The notes beneath the pieces are model-generated. The model saw nothing but the letters and a program-made list of their open reading frames with translations, ran no database searches and was not told where the DNA came from. A DNA stretch of 44,584 bases from Gammaproteobacteria bacterium (GTDB lineage: Bacteria; Pseudomonadota; Gammaproteobacteria; GCA-001735895), in NCBI GenBank assembly GCA_009937625.1, contig JAACFA010000012.1:1-44584 (forward strand), read 5' to 3'. Numbering within the stretch: position 1 is the stretch's first letter; each line of letters begins with the position of its first letter. Below are positions 17,036 to 25,955 of the stretch, piece by piece. The position numbers and the translations under genes were made by a program.

Positions 17036-19659
17036 AAAGCTTCAGTAAAACTATCGGTTCGATTCTGCTGCTACTGCTTGCGGCAAGTCCCCTGTTGCAG
17101 GCCCAGGAAGACGATCTGCTGCCACCCGAGGAGGCCTTTGCCTTGACCGCCCGGGTCGAAGGCGACACGCTGATTGCCGAATACAAGATTGCGCCGGGTT
17201 ATTACATGTATCGCGAACGTTTCGATTTTCAGATCGAGTCCAGCGACGCGCCCGCGCGCTTCGATGTTGCCGTAATACCTCCCGGCAAGGTCAAGAACGA
17301 CGAGTTTTTCGGCAGGATGGAAACCTATCGCGACAGCGTAAGCATCAAGCTGCCGCTGCTGTTCGATCACACGCCCGCTACCCGGCTCCAGGTCAAGGCG
17401 GTCAGCCAGGGATGCGCCGATATCGGGGTTTGTTACCCGCCGCTGAAACAGGCGCTGGCCGTCGACGTCGCCTCCAGCGCGCAAATCATTCCCAGCGCCT
17501 GGGTTGCCGACAGCCAGCCGGCAAATAGCCAGGGCGGCGACGTCGCCGCGCTGCAGGCGCTGCTGGACCAGGTATCGACCAAACTGGAAAACAAGCAGCA
17601 ATCGCAAACCACCGACGCCGACACCGGCGGCTCCGATCCGTTGGCTGCGCTGCAGGCGCTGGGTGCAGACATCGGGCTCGACGAGGACGACGAAATCCTG
17701 CACCCGGACCAGGCGTTTATCCTGTCCGCCCGGCTGGACGCCAACAACATCATCCAGACCAATATCCTGTTGGCAGACAATATTTATGTTTATCGCGACA
17801 AACTAAAAATCGCGATGGTCGATGGTAGCGGCCATTCCCTGGGCGCCGTATCGCTACCCAAAGGCAAAAAGAAACACGACGAATTTTTCGGAGAAACCGA
17901 AGTTATCTATGACCAGGTAAACGTATCCATCCCGATCATTTCGGAAGCCAACGCCAGCGACCGAATTACGCTGTCATACGGATACCAGGGCTGCGTCGAA
18001 GATCGCATTTGCTATCCGCCGATAACCAAGTATCTCGTGGTCAATGCGAGCGAGGGCCTGATCCAGGTAGTCGACGAGCTCGGCGCGGCGGCCAGCGCGC
18101 CAACAGCCTCCAACGCCCAGTCCGGGAGCGCCCAGGCGCCGGTGTCGGAACAGGACCAGTTTGCGAATTTACTCAGGGACGAAAGCCTGCTGCTGATCAT
18201 TGGCCTGTTCTTTCTTGCCGGCGTTGGTCTCACCTTTACCCCCTGCGTGTTCCCGATGATCCCGATCCTGTCCAGCATCATCGCCGGCCAGGGATCGTCG
18301 ATAACGACTCGCAAGGCCTTTACCCTGTCCCTGGTCTACGTGCTGGCGATGGCGGTTACCTACGCGGCCGCGGGCGCGATCGTCGGCTACTACGGCGCCG
18401 AGTTCAATATCCAGATCTGGTTCCAGGATCCGATCATACTGAGCGTATTTGCCGCGGTATTCGTTCTATTGTCGCTGTCGATGTTCGGTTTTTACGAACT
18501 ACAGATGCCGAACGCGATCCAGTCTCGCCTGACCGCCATCAGCAACAGCCAGCAGGGCGGCACGCTGGTCGGCGTCGGCCTGATGGGTTTTTTCTCGGCG
18601 ATCATCGTCGGCCCCTGCATTACCGCGCCGCTAGTGGGCGCGCTGATCTTCATCTCGCAAACCCAGGACTGGCAGCTCGGCGGGCTGGCGCTGTTCGCGC
18701 TCGGCCTCGGCATGGGCGTGCCTCTGCTGTTGATTGGAACTTCCGCCGGCAGACTGCTGCCGCGGGCCGGCGGCTGGATGGATACCGTGAAGGCCGTGTT
18801 CGGCGTGGTACTGCTCGGAGTCGCGATCTGGTTGCTGGAACGGATTCTGCCGGTTGGCATCACCATGGCGTTGGTCGCGGCCCTGCTGATCGCATCGGCT
18901 ATCTACATGGGCGCGCTCGACTCCCTCGGCGAGGCAGCCTCGGGATGGCGTCGGTTATCCAAGGCGCTGGGCCTGTTAGTCCTGATTTACGGCGTGGCCT
19001 ACCTGATTGGAGCGGCCGCCGGCAGCAACGACCTGATTCAACCCTTGCGCGGGCTCAGCGCCTCGGCAGGCGGTTCCGGGCAGCAGGCCCAGCAGCATCT
19101 CGCGTTTCGCCAGATAAAGGGGCGCGACGGGCTTCAGCTCGCGCTCAACGATTCGGTACAGCAGGGCCGCAATACCATGCTCGACTTTTACGCGGACTGG
19201 TGTATCTCCTGCAAGGAAATGGAAAAATACGCCTTCACCCACCCGCAGGTGCTGGCAGCGCTGGACCAGGTCGCGACGCTGCAGGCCGATGTGACCGATA
19301 ACGATCGCATCGATACCGAATTGATGACATCGCTGGGGATCTACGGTCCTCCCGCGATCCTCTTCTTCGACGCCCAGGGGCAGGAAATCCGGAATCGACG
19401 CGTCGTGGGTGAAATGTCGGGCGACCAATTTGCGGCCCACGTCATCGGCGCTGGTTTCGATGCTGGGCGGCGTTTTGCTTTACGATTTCCTACAACCTGG
19501 AGATCCCGACGATTCCGACTCCCCCGCCCAGGCGCCAGTCGAACTGCACTCGATACCACTGACGGATCTCGACAAGCGCCAGACAGTGCTACGCGACTGG
19601 CAGAGACAGTTACTGGTGGTCAACTTCTGGGCGCCCTGGTGCGCGCCCTGCCGACGTGA
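17032..19659 (+). CDS. dsbD: Thiol:disulfide interchange protein DsbD with duplicated N-terminal domain
   Basis: DsbD passes electrons from cytoplasmic thioredoxin to periplasmic partners. After a signal peptide there are two nDsbD domains, each with C-x5-C-YPP: Cys128/Cys134 and Cys321/Cys327. A transmembrane domain follows (about 385-660, Cys405 in FTPCVFPMIPIL and Cys529 in GPCITAPLVG). Last comes a thioredoxin-like domain with WC-IS-C (Cys724/Cys727). The E. coli protein has one N-terminal domain and about 565 residues; this frame gives 875. The alignable end is near residue 807 (about 19450). The last 68 residues are Arg-rich, unlike DsbD, and overlap the next gene out of frame, so the stop used here is suspicious. 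It is co-transcribed with cutA. Confidence 0.93.
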   Translation: MKSFSKTIGSILLLLLAASPLLQAQEDDLLPPEEAFALTARVEGDTLIAEYKIAPGYYMYRERFDFQIESSDAPARFDVAVIPPGKVKNDEFFGRMETYRDSVSIKLPLLFDHTPATRLQVKAVSQGCADIGVCYPPLKQALAVDVASSAQIIPSAWVADSQPANSQGGDVAALQALLDQVSTKLENKQQSQTTDADTGGSDPLAALQALGADIGLDEDDEILHPDQAFILSARLDANNIIQTNILLADNIYVYRDKLKIAMVDGSGHSLGAVSLPKGKKKHDEFFGETEVIYDQVNVSIPIISEANASDRITLSYGYQGCVEDRICYPPITKYLVVNASEGLIQVVDELGAAASAPTASNAQSGSAQAPVSEQDQFANLLRDESLLLIIGLFFLAGVGLTFTPCVFPMIPILSSIIAGQGSSITTRKAFTLSLVYVLAMAVTYAAAGAIVGYYGAEFNIQIWFQDPIILSVFAAVFVLLSLSMFGFYELQMPNAIQSRLTAISNSQQGGTLVGVGLMGFFSAIIVGPCITAPLVGALIFISQTQDWQLGGLALFALGLGMGVPLLLIGTSAGRLLPRAGGWMDTVKAVFGVVLLGVAIWLLERILPVGITMALVAALLIASAIYMGALDSLGEAASGWRRLSKALGLLVLIYGVAYLIGAAAGSNDLIQPLRGLSASAGGSGQQAQQHLAFRQIKGRDGLQLALNDSVQQGRNTMLDFYADWCISCKEMEKYAFTHPQVLAALDQVATLQADVTDNDRIDTELMTSLGIYGPPAILFFDAQGQEIRNRRVVGEMSGDQFAAHVIGAGFDAGRRFALRFPTTWRSRRFRLPRPGASRTALDTTDGSRQAPDSATRLAETVTGGQLLGALVRALPT

Positions 19660-19951
19660 AATACCGGCCCTGATCCAGGTGCAGGAAGAGTATCGATCTC
19701 GAGGCGTTGCGATTCTAGGCATCGCTTTCGACAACGAACCCCAGGTCAGGCGATTCGCCGATGAGTACAACATCAACTACCCGCTGTTTCTGTCTTCGAA
19801 CCGCGCTGCGATGTATAACGCCGCGCTCGGAAATCCCAGCGGCAGCCTGCCGTTTACCGCGCTGCTCGACCGCGAGTTACGAATCATTTATCGACACAAC
19901 GGCGAACTAACGCTGGATGAATTGCGTGCGCAGCTCGAGCAGCACCTGTAA
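19409..19951 (+). CDS. TlpA-like membrane-anchored thiol:disulfide oxidoreductase
   Basis: A 180-aa protein from GTG 19409. It has a short basic start, a hydrophobic anchor (SALVSMLGGVLLYDFL), a Pro/Asp linker and a TlpA/ResA-type thioredoxin domain. Landmarks are LLVVNFWAPWC-AP-CRREIP (Cys78/Cys81), the later GIAFDNEPQVRRF and a SGSLPFTALLD loop with the cis-Pro region. It should reduce periplasmic disulfides, plausibly taking electrons from the DsbD encoded just upstream. The first 251 bases overlap the dsbD frame in another phase. ATG 19460 is an alternative start but would cut the anchor. See the dsbD entry for a possible lost stop or indel. Confidence 0.85.
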   Translation: MKCRATNLRPTSSALVSMLGGVLLYDFLQPGDPDDSDSPAQAPVELHSIPLTDLDKRQTVLRDWQRQLLVVNFWAPWCAPCRREIPALIQVQEEYRSRGVAILGIAFDNEPQVRRFADEYNINYPLFLSSNRAAMYNAALGNPSGSLPFTALLDRELRIIYRHNGELTLDELRAQLEQHL

Positions 19952-20088
19952 GTCATTGACGGCGCGTCAGATATAATAAATTTGTCGCCAACTTCGCCAA
20001 TCTGGCCGATATCTGACTAAAACTGGACTCTATTTGGTCGATATGTGAAAATCCGTGCATATTCACACCCAGGTTTGAAAAACCCTCA

Positions 20089-20550
20089 ATGAGCCACATT
20101 CTGGTCATCCATGGCCCCAATCTGAACCTGCTGGGCACGCGCGAGCCCGAAGTGTACGGTGCCGACACGCTGGCCGCCATCAACCAGAACCTGAACCAGA
20201 TGGCCCAAAAGAACGGCGTCAGCCTGCAGACATTTCAATCTAATAACGAAGGCGAAATCGTAAGCTGCATCCAACAGGCGGCGGACAACCAGGTCGACTT
20301 TATCATTATCAACCCGGCGGCTTACACCCATACCAGCGTCGCGATTCGCGATGCCTTCCTGGCGACCCGAATTCCCTTTATCGAAACCCATTTATCGAAC
20401 GTCTACGCGCGCGAAGAGTTCAGAATGCACTCCTACCTGTCCGACCTGGCGGTTGGGGTAATCGGTGGTTTCGGTAAGAACAGTTACATGCTGGCGCTCG
20501 AAGCTGCCGTCATTCATTGCAAACAATCCGAAAAACAGAGAACCGAGTAG
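20089..20550 (+). CDS. aroQ: 3-Dehydroquinate dehydratase, type II
   Basis: A 153-aa dodecameric enzyme converting 3-dehydroquinate to 3-dehydroshikimate in the shikimate pathway. Motifs are [17 protein letters not shown] with the catalytic Tyr, [26 protein letters not shown] with the active-site Asn, and [17 protein letters not shown] with catalytic His. Length is typical. The stop codon directly abuts the accB start, the aroQ-accB-accC arrangement common in gammaproteobacteria. A perfect TATAAT at 19972-19977 lies in the 137-base upstream spacer, but no good -35 is at the right distance. Confidence 0.98.
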   Translation: MSHILVIHGPNLNLLGTREPEVYGADTLAAINQNLNQMAQKNGVSLQTFQSNNEGEIVSCIQQAADNQVDFIIINPAAYTHTSVAIRDAFLATRIPFIETHLSNVYAREEFRMHSYLSDLAVGVIGGFGKNSYMLALEAAVIHCKQSEKQRTE

Positions 20551-20997
20551 ATGGATATTCGCAAAGTTAAAAAACTCATCGAGTTACTCGAGGAATCGGG
20601 TATCGCCGAGCTGGAAATCAAAGAGGGTGAGGAATCGGTCAGAATCAGCCGACAGTCATCGTCCGTGGTGCAAACCGTCGCAGCGGCGCCCCAGGCCGCA
20701 GCCCCGGCGCCGCCCGTGGCCAGCGCCGGACCGGCAGCAGTCGAAGCGCCAGCGGTCGAATCCGGCCACCAGGTCAAGTCACCCATGGTCGGCACCTTCT
20801 ATGCCGCAGCCTCCCCCACTTCCGGACCATTTGTAACCCAGGGCCAGCAGGTCAATGTCGGCGATACACTATGCATTATCGAGGCGATGAAGATGATGAA
20901 CCAGATCGAGGCCGACAAGGCGGGTACGGTTCGCTCGATCCTGGTCGAGAACGGCAGCCCGGTCGAATTCGACCAGGTGCTGTTCGTTATCGAGTAA
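20551..20997 (+). CDS. accB: Biotin carboxyl carrier protein of acetyl-CoA carboxylase
   Basis: A 148-aa carrier that shuttles carboxybiotin between AccC and AccAD in the first step of fatty-acid synthesis. The N-terminal helix region ([20 protein letters not shown]) is followed by an Ala/Pro/Val-rich linker (about 45-70) and a biotinyl domain. The biotin acceptor Lys lies in [11 protein letters not shown]. The C-terminus [14 protein letters not shown] is standard. It lies eight bases before accC, the conserved accBC operon. Confidence 0.98.
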   Translation: MDIRKVKKLIELLEESGIAELEIKEGEESVRISRQSSSVVQTVAAAPQAAAPAPPVASAGPAAVEAPAVESGHQVKSPMVGTFYAAASPTSGPFVTQGQQVNVGDTLCIIEAMKMMNQIEADKAGTVRSILVENGSPVEFDQVLFVIE

Positions 20998-21005
20998 GCA
21001 GTCCC

Positions 21006-22349
21006 ATGCTGGAAAAAATCCTGATCGCCAACCGGGGGGAAATCGCGTTACGAATTCTGCGTGCATGCCGGGAAATGGATATCAAGACGGTGGCGGTGCA
21101 CTCGACCGCGGATCGTGACCTGAAGCACGTCCGGCTGGCCGACGAATCGGTCTGCGTCGGACCCGCCTCTTCGCTGGAAAGCTACCTCAATATCCCCGCC
21201 ATCATCTGCGCGGCCGAACTCACCAATGCCGACGGCATCCATCCGGGCTACGGTTTCCTGTCGGAAAATTCCGAATTCGCCGAGCAGGTGGAATCCAGCG
21301 GTTTCAAGTTTATCGGCCCCAGCGCGGACTCGATACGCACCATGGGTGACAAGGTCGCGGCAATCAAGGCGATGAAGGCAGCCGGCGTGCCGACCGTGCC
21401 CGGCTCCGACGGCCCGCTGGACGAAGATTCCGAACGCAATATAGCGCTGGGCCGCAAGATCGGTTACCCCGTCATCATCAAGGCCGCCGGCGGTGGTGGC
21501 GGTCGCGGCATGCGCGTGGTGCACGCCGAGGGTAGCCTGCTCAACTCGATTCAACTGACCAGGTCCGAGGCCGCGGCGGCGTTTAACAACGACACGGTCT
21601 ACATGGAAAAATTCCTCGGCTCCCCGCGGCATATCGAAATCCAGATACTGGCCGATTCCCACGGCAACGCGATCCACCTGGGCGAACGCGACTGTTCGAT
21701 GCAGCGCCGACACCAAAAGGTGGTCGAGGAAGCCCCGGCGCCCGGCATTACCGAACAACAGCGCGCCGAGATCGGCGGTCGCTGCGCCGAGGCCTGCGTG
21801 CGGATGGGCTACGAGGGTGCGGGTACCTTCGAGTTCCTTTACGAAAACGGTGAATTCTACTTCATCGAGATGAACACCCGGGTCCAGGTCGAACACCCGG
21901 TGACCGAGATGATCACCTGGGTCGACATCATCAAGGAGCAAATTTCGATCGCATCGGGCAATCCGCTGCGCTACAAGCAGGAAGACATCCAGATACAGGG
22001 CCACGCAATCGAGTGCCGCATCAACGCCGAGGACTCGAAAACCTTTTTGCCTTCGCCCGGCAAAATCACCCTGTATCACGCGCCTGGTGGTCCCGGGGTG
22101 CGGATGGATTCGCATATCTATAACGGTTATACCGTGCCGCCCTACTACGATTCGATGATCGGCAAGTTGATTACCTACGGCAGCACGCGCGAATCGGCGA
22201 TCGCACGCATGAACGGTGCGCTGTCCGAGATCGTCATCGAGGGCATCAAGACCAATATCGATCTGCAAAAGGAAATTCTCAGCGACGGTAATTTCGGCGC
22301 CGGCGGTACCGACATCCACTACCTCGAGAAAAAACTCGGGATCGACTGA
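21006..22349 (+). CDS. accC: Biotin carboxylase subunit of acetyl-CoA carboxylase
   Basis: A 447-aa ATP-grasp enzyme that carboxylates the biotin on AccB. The start [20 protein letters not shown] at 21006 is the canonical N-terminus. Motifs include [17 protein letters not shown], the ATP loop [34 protein letters not shown], the metal-site [17 protein letters not shown] and [11 protein letters not shown]. Length matches the E. coli enzyme (449). It lies between accB and prmA in one dense operon. Confidence 0.99.
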   Translation: MLEKILIANRGEIALRILRACREMDIKTVAVHSTADRDLKHVRLADESVCVGPASSLESYLNIPAIICAAELTNADGIHPGYGFLSENSEFAEQVESSGFKFIGPSADSIRTMGDKVAAIKAMKAAGVPTVPGSDGPLDEDSERNIALGRKIGYPVIIKAAGGGGGRGMRVVHAEGSLLNSIQLTRSEAAAAFNNDTVYMEKFLGSPRHIEIQILADSHGNAIHLGERDCSMQRRHQKVVEEAPAPGITEQQRAEIGGRCAEACVRMGYEGAGTFEFLYENGEFYFIEMNTRVQVEHPVTEMITWVDIIKEQISIASGNPLRYKQEDIQIQGHAIECRINAEDSKTFLPSPGKITLYHAPGGPGVRMDSHIYNGYTVPPYYDSMIGKLITYGSTRESAIARMNGALSEIVIEGIKTNIDLQKEILSDGNFGAGGTDIHYLEKKLGID

Positions 22350-22354
22350 CCGGT

Positions 22355-23236
22355 ATGACCTGGTGGCAATTCAGCCTGAATTGCCAGGCATCCGAACTCG
22401 AGCATATCGAAGACCTGATGCTGGAACTGGGGGCACTCAGCATTTCCATCAGCGATGCCGGAAACGAGCCTATCTACGAACCGCTGCCTGGAACCACGCC
22501 GTTATGGCAGGACTCGATTCTGACCGCGACCTTTGGCGCCGAGGCCGATCCCGAAGACCTGCACCAGCAGATAAGCGGCGCACTGCCCGATCAAATGACG
22601 GCCAGCCTGCGGCGGCACGGATTGCAGGATCAGGACTGGGAACAGGCTTACAAGCAGCATTTCAAACCCATTCAATGCGCGCCGGACCTGTGGATCGTGC
22701 CGAGCTGGTCTGAACCTCCGGATCCAGCAGCCACCGTCATCGAACTCGATCCGGGCCTGGCCTTTGGTACCGGCAGCCATCCCACCACCGCGTTATGCCT
22801 GGCGTGGCTGGTGGCGTACAGACCTGCCGGTAAACAGGTAATCGACTACGGTTGCGGTTCAGGCATTCTCGCAATAGCGGCGGTCAAACTGGGAGCGTCA
22901 CGGGTCTGCGCGGTCGATATCGATCCCCAGGCGCTAAGCGCCTGCAAAGCAAACCTCGAGACCAACAAAATCGACAGCGACCGGGTACTGATTGCCACGC
23001 CCGAAACCATGCCGGGCGACCCGGTTGACCTGCTGATCGCAAACATCCTCGCCGGGCCGCTGGTCGAGCTGGCACCACGCTTCGCCGTCCTGGTGAAACC
23101 CGGCGGGCGAATTTTGCTTTCAGGCATACTCAAATCACAGCTCGAGGATATACAATTGGCCTACCGGTCCCGCTTCCAGTTGGCAGCGGCCAGCAGTCGC
23201 GAAGACTGGGTATGTATCAGCGGCAAACGAATCTGA
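22355..23236 (+). CDS. prmA: Ribosomal protein L11 methyltransferase
   Basis: A 293-aa SAM-dependent enzyme that trimethylates L11. The N-terminal L11-recognition domain (MTWWQFSLNCQASELEHIED) is followed by the methyltransferase domain. Its motifs are ELDPGLAFGTGSHPTTALCL, the SAM loop DYGCGSGILAIAAVKLGAS, an acidic AVDIDPQAL and LLIANILAGPLVEL. Size and order are those of E. coli PrmA (293 aa). It is placed five bases after accC, as in many gammaproteobacteria. Confidence 0.98.
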   Translation: MTWWQFSLNCQASELEHIEDLMLELGALSISISDAGNEPIYEPLPGTTPLWQDSILTATFGAEADPEDLHQQISGALPDQMTASLRRHGLQDQDWEQAYKQHFKPIQCAPDLWIVPSWSEPPDPAATVIELDPGLAFGTGSHPTTALCLAWLVAYRPAGKQVIDYGCGSGILAIAAVKLGASRVCAVDIDPQALSACKANLETNKIDSDRVLIATPETMPGDPVDLLIANILAGPLVELAPRFAVLVKPGGRILLSGILKSQLEDIQLAYRSRFQLAAASSREDWVCISGKRI

Positions 23237-23246
23237 CCAGGCGGCC

Positions 23247-24038
23247 ATGTACAAGAGCACACATCTCGGCGAAATAATGGAAACTACCTGCAGCCAGTGC
23301 AAGAGTCGATTTCGCCTGACCGAAAAACAGTTGCAACAGGCTTATGGCAAGGTGCGCTGCGGGGAATGCGGCTGTGTTTTCAACGCGCTGCACGGCTTGC
23401 AAAACTACGAAGGTGAATTGCCACCCGACTACTACGAACAGCTGGAAGACGATATTTCAGATGAAAAAGCCTTACCCGTAAGCGACTTCGATGATATATC
23501 GACACCAGACCAGCCGCAGGAACTCAGCCTGCACGAAGCGATGTACGGCTCCGAGCGCAGGTCCTTTTTTTCGATCGGGCCGCTGGGCTGGTTTATCGGC
23601 ATCCTGTTACTGGGGGCGATCGGTATCGCGCAGGCGATTTATTATCAACGCTACCAGCTGATCGAGGATCCGCGCTACCAGCAACAGGTGATCAACCTGT
23701 GCCAGTTGCTGCCATGCGCCGAAACCGCGTTTGCCAGCACCGAGCAGCTCCGATTGCTGGAACGAAACGTGTTTACCCATCCGATCGCGAACGACGCCCT
23801 GATGGTGACCGGATCCTTTACCAACCAGGCGCCGTTTGCCCAGAAGCTGCCCGATATGTTGGTCAGCCTGTTCGACGTGCGCGGTAAACTGATTGCCAAC
23901 CGCCTGTTCAAGCCCGCGGAATACCTGCTCGAAGACAAAAACCGGGGAGTCATCGAATCCGATGCCATCGCCCAGTTTCGCATTGAAATTGTCGATCCCG
24001 GCACCGACGCCCTGACCTACGAATTCGAGTTTTACTAG
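23247..24038 (+). CDS. Zinc-ribbon and DUF3426 membrane protein
   Basis: A 263-aa protein. An MJ0042-type zinc ribbon (TCSQCKSRF, then VRCGECGCVFNAL; two C-x2-C pairs) is followed by an acidic linker and one TM helix (about residues 110-132, LGWFIGILLLGAIGIAQAI). The periplasmic DUF3426 domain ends in ALTYEFEFY. Function is unknown; the prmA-(this gene)-dusB-fis context is conserved in pseudomonads. The start at 23247 has AGG five bases upstream; ATG 23277 (METTCSQC) is equally plausible and would be 253 aa. It is ten bases after prmA. Confidence 0.92.
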   Translation: MYKSTHLGEIMETTCSQCKSRFRLTEKQLQQAYGKVRCGECGCVFNALHGLQNYEGELPPDYYEQLEDDISDEKALPVSDFDDISTPDQPQELSLHEAMYGSERRSFFSIGPLGWFIGILLLGAIGIAQAIYYQRYQLIEDPRYQQQVINLCQLLPCAETAFASTEQLRLLERNVFTHPIANDALMVTGSFTNQAPFAQKLPDMLVSLFDVRGKLIANRLFKPAEYLLEDKNRGVIESDAIAQFRIEIVDPGTDALTYEFEFY

Positions 24039-24174
24039 GCCCGGGTCAACAATAAGATAACCTAATGCCGGCATCGAATATTACTGCTATCCGCGGCTTC
24101 GTTCTCGGAGTATATTTTCGCTGCAGCGCAGCACCGCTTGCGCTATCAATCAGGGATTGAACACCAGCTAAGCA

Positions 24175-25950
24175 ATGAACCTCCAGTACCAACTCAACCG
24201 CTTCCTGCCGTTCCTGCGTTGGGGCAGAGGCATGACGCGCAGCAGCATGCGCGCCGATGCCATCGCCGGACTTACCGGCGCCGCGATCGTGCTGCCGCAG
24301 GGCGTCGCTTTCGCGGCGATCGCCGGCATGCCGCCCGAGTACGGCCTTTACACCAGCATGGTACCAGCGGTCATCGCGGCCCTGTTCGGCTCGTCATGGC
24401 ATCTGGTTTCAGGACCGACAACCGCGGCCTCGGTCATCATGTTCGCTTCCCTGAGCGGCATTGCGACTCCGGGTAGCGAGGAATACGTTGCGCTTGCGAT
24501 CACGCTGGCCTTCATGGTCGGAGTACTGCAGCTGATCATGGGCGTGGTGCGTCTCGGGGCGCTGGTCAATTTCATCTCGCATTCGGTCGTGGTCGGCTTT
24601 ACCGCCGGGGCGGCCTGTTTGATCGCGGCCAAGCAGGCCGAGGAGTTTCTCGGCATCGATATACCCGATGGGGCACATTTACTCGCCACGCTCGACTTTC
24701 TGTGGCAAAACTGGAGGGACCTGCATCCGCTGGTAACGCTGGTAGCGCTCATTACGCTGCTGAGCGGAATCCTCGCGCAGCGACGCCTCGGCGGCATGAG
24801 CATGATTGCAGCGATGGTCGCGGGCAGCATCGCCGCAGCGCTGTTCAACCTGGCCTTCAGCGAGGAGACGTCCGGGATCCACATGGTCGGCGCCCTGCCC
24901 CAACAGCTGCCGCCATTGTCGATGCCGCAGTTTTCGCTCGACGTGTTTCGCCAGCTCTCGCCGCTGGCGCTGGCAATGACCCTGTTCGCGCTGACCGAGG
25001 CGGTCTCGATCGCGCGCTCGATCTCACTCAAATCGGGGCAGCCGATTGAAGGCAACCAGGAATTTATCGGGCAGGGTCTGTCGAATATTCTCGGCAGTTT
25101 CTTTTCTTCCTACGTCGCAACCGGCTCTTTTAACCGCAGCGGCGCCAATTACGACGCCGGCGCGCGCACACCGATGGCGGCGGCGCTCGCGGGCGTGTTG
25201 CTGGTCGTGCTGGTGCTGCTGGTGGCGCCGTTGACATCCTATCTGCCCAAGGCGGCAGTCGCCGGCCTGCTGTTCCTGGTGGCCTGGCGTCTGATCAATT
25301 TCAGCCAGATAAGGAAAATTCTGCGCGCAGATCAAAACGAAGCCGCGATTCTCGGAATCGTGTTTTTCGGTACCGTCTTCTTTTCGATCGAATTCGCGAT
25401 TCTGGCCGGCGTCATCCTGTCGCTGATGATTTTCCTGCGCAAGACGTCGCGCCCGAGGCTGTCGCCGCGAGTCCCCGACCCGGACTCGAAAACCCGAAAA
25501 TTCATCTTCGGTCATTCCCTGCCGGAGTGCCCGCAGCTGAAGATACTGCGACTCGACGACTCGCTTTATTTCGGTTCGGTAGCTCATGTCGGCGAACTGT
25601 TGCGTCGTTACCGCGAGCATTATCCCGGGCAAAAGCATCTGCTACTGCTGACCAAGGGCATCGCCCAGGTTGACGTGGCCGGCGCTGAGCTGCTGATCAA
25701 GGAGACGAGAGACAGGCGCGCGATGGGAGGCGACCTTTACCTGTACCGGCTGCGGGATAAGGCCTCCAAGGTTTTCAATCGCGGCGGCTATGCCGACGAG
25801 TTAGGCGAAGCCAATATATTCGACGGCAAGCTGGACGCACTTTCCTCTATTTTCGGCCGGCTCGACAAGAGTATTTGCGCCACCTGCGAAAATCGAATCT
25901 TTCTCGAATGCCAGACGATCGATAAAATAGAGCCCGCTGCGGAAAAGTAA
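24175..25950 (+). CDS. SulP family anion transporter with STAS domain
   Basis: A 591-aa inner-membrane protein. The SulP core (about 20-420) has typical stretches such as IVLPQGVAFAAIAGMPPEYGLYTSMVPA, broken here by no stop, and an FSSYVATGSFNRSGANYDAG loop. A cytoplasmic STAS domain (about 455-560) follows. The C-tail bears C-x2-C-x8-C (CATCENRIFLEC). Family substrates are sulfate, bicarbonate or dicarboxylates; the sequence does not tell which. It lies between the DUF3426 gene and dusB and ends five bases before dusB, so dusB-fis may receive read-through from it. Confidence 0.93.
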   Translation: MNLQYQLNRFLPFLRWGRGMTRSSMRADAIAGLTGAAIVLPQGVAFAAIAGMPPEYGLYTSMVPAVIAALFGSSWHLVSGPTTAASVIMFASLSGIATPGSEEYVALAITLAFMVGVLQLIMGVVRLGALVNFISHSVVVGFTAGAACLIAAKQAEEFLGIDIPDGAHLLATLDFLWQNWRDLHPLVTLVALITLLSGILAQRRLGGMSMIAAMVAGSIAAALFNLAFSEETSGIHMVGALPQQLPPLSMPQFSLDVFRQLSPLALAMTLFALTEAVSIARSISLKSGQPIEGNQEFIGQGLSNILGSFFSSYVATGSFNRSGANYDAGARTPMAAALAGVLLVVLVLLVAPLTSYLPKAAVAGLLFLVAWRLINFSQIRKILRADQNEAAILGIVFFGTVFFSIEFAILAGVILSLMIFLRKTSRPRLSPRVPDPDSKTRKFIFGHSLPECPQLKILRLDDSLYFGSVAHVGELLRRYREHYPGQKHLLLLTKGIAQVDVAGAELLIKETRDRRAMGGDLYLYRLRDKASKVFNRGGYADELGEANIFDGKLDALSSIFGRLDKSICATCENRIFLECQTIDKIEPAAEK

Positions 25951-25955
25951 ATCGA

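Noticed and set aside
18009-19301. 430-codon plus-strand frame inside dsbD in another phase
   Set aside because: The dsbD frame has all redox motifs and membrane spans; this frame gives an Arg-rich product with no domain.
19956-19977. TTGACG and TATAAT before aroQ as a promoter pair
   Set aside because: Only 10 bases separate them, too short for a sigma70 promoter; the TATAAT alone is kept as a note under aroQ.
21048-22319. 423-codon minus-strand frame opposite accC
   Set aside because: accC is fully conserved on the plus strand; the antisense frame is a by-product of its codon usage.
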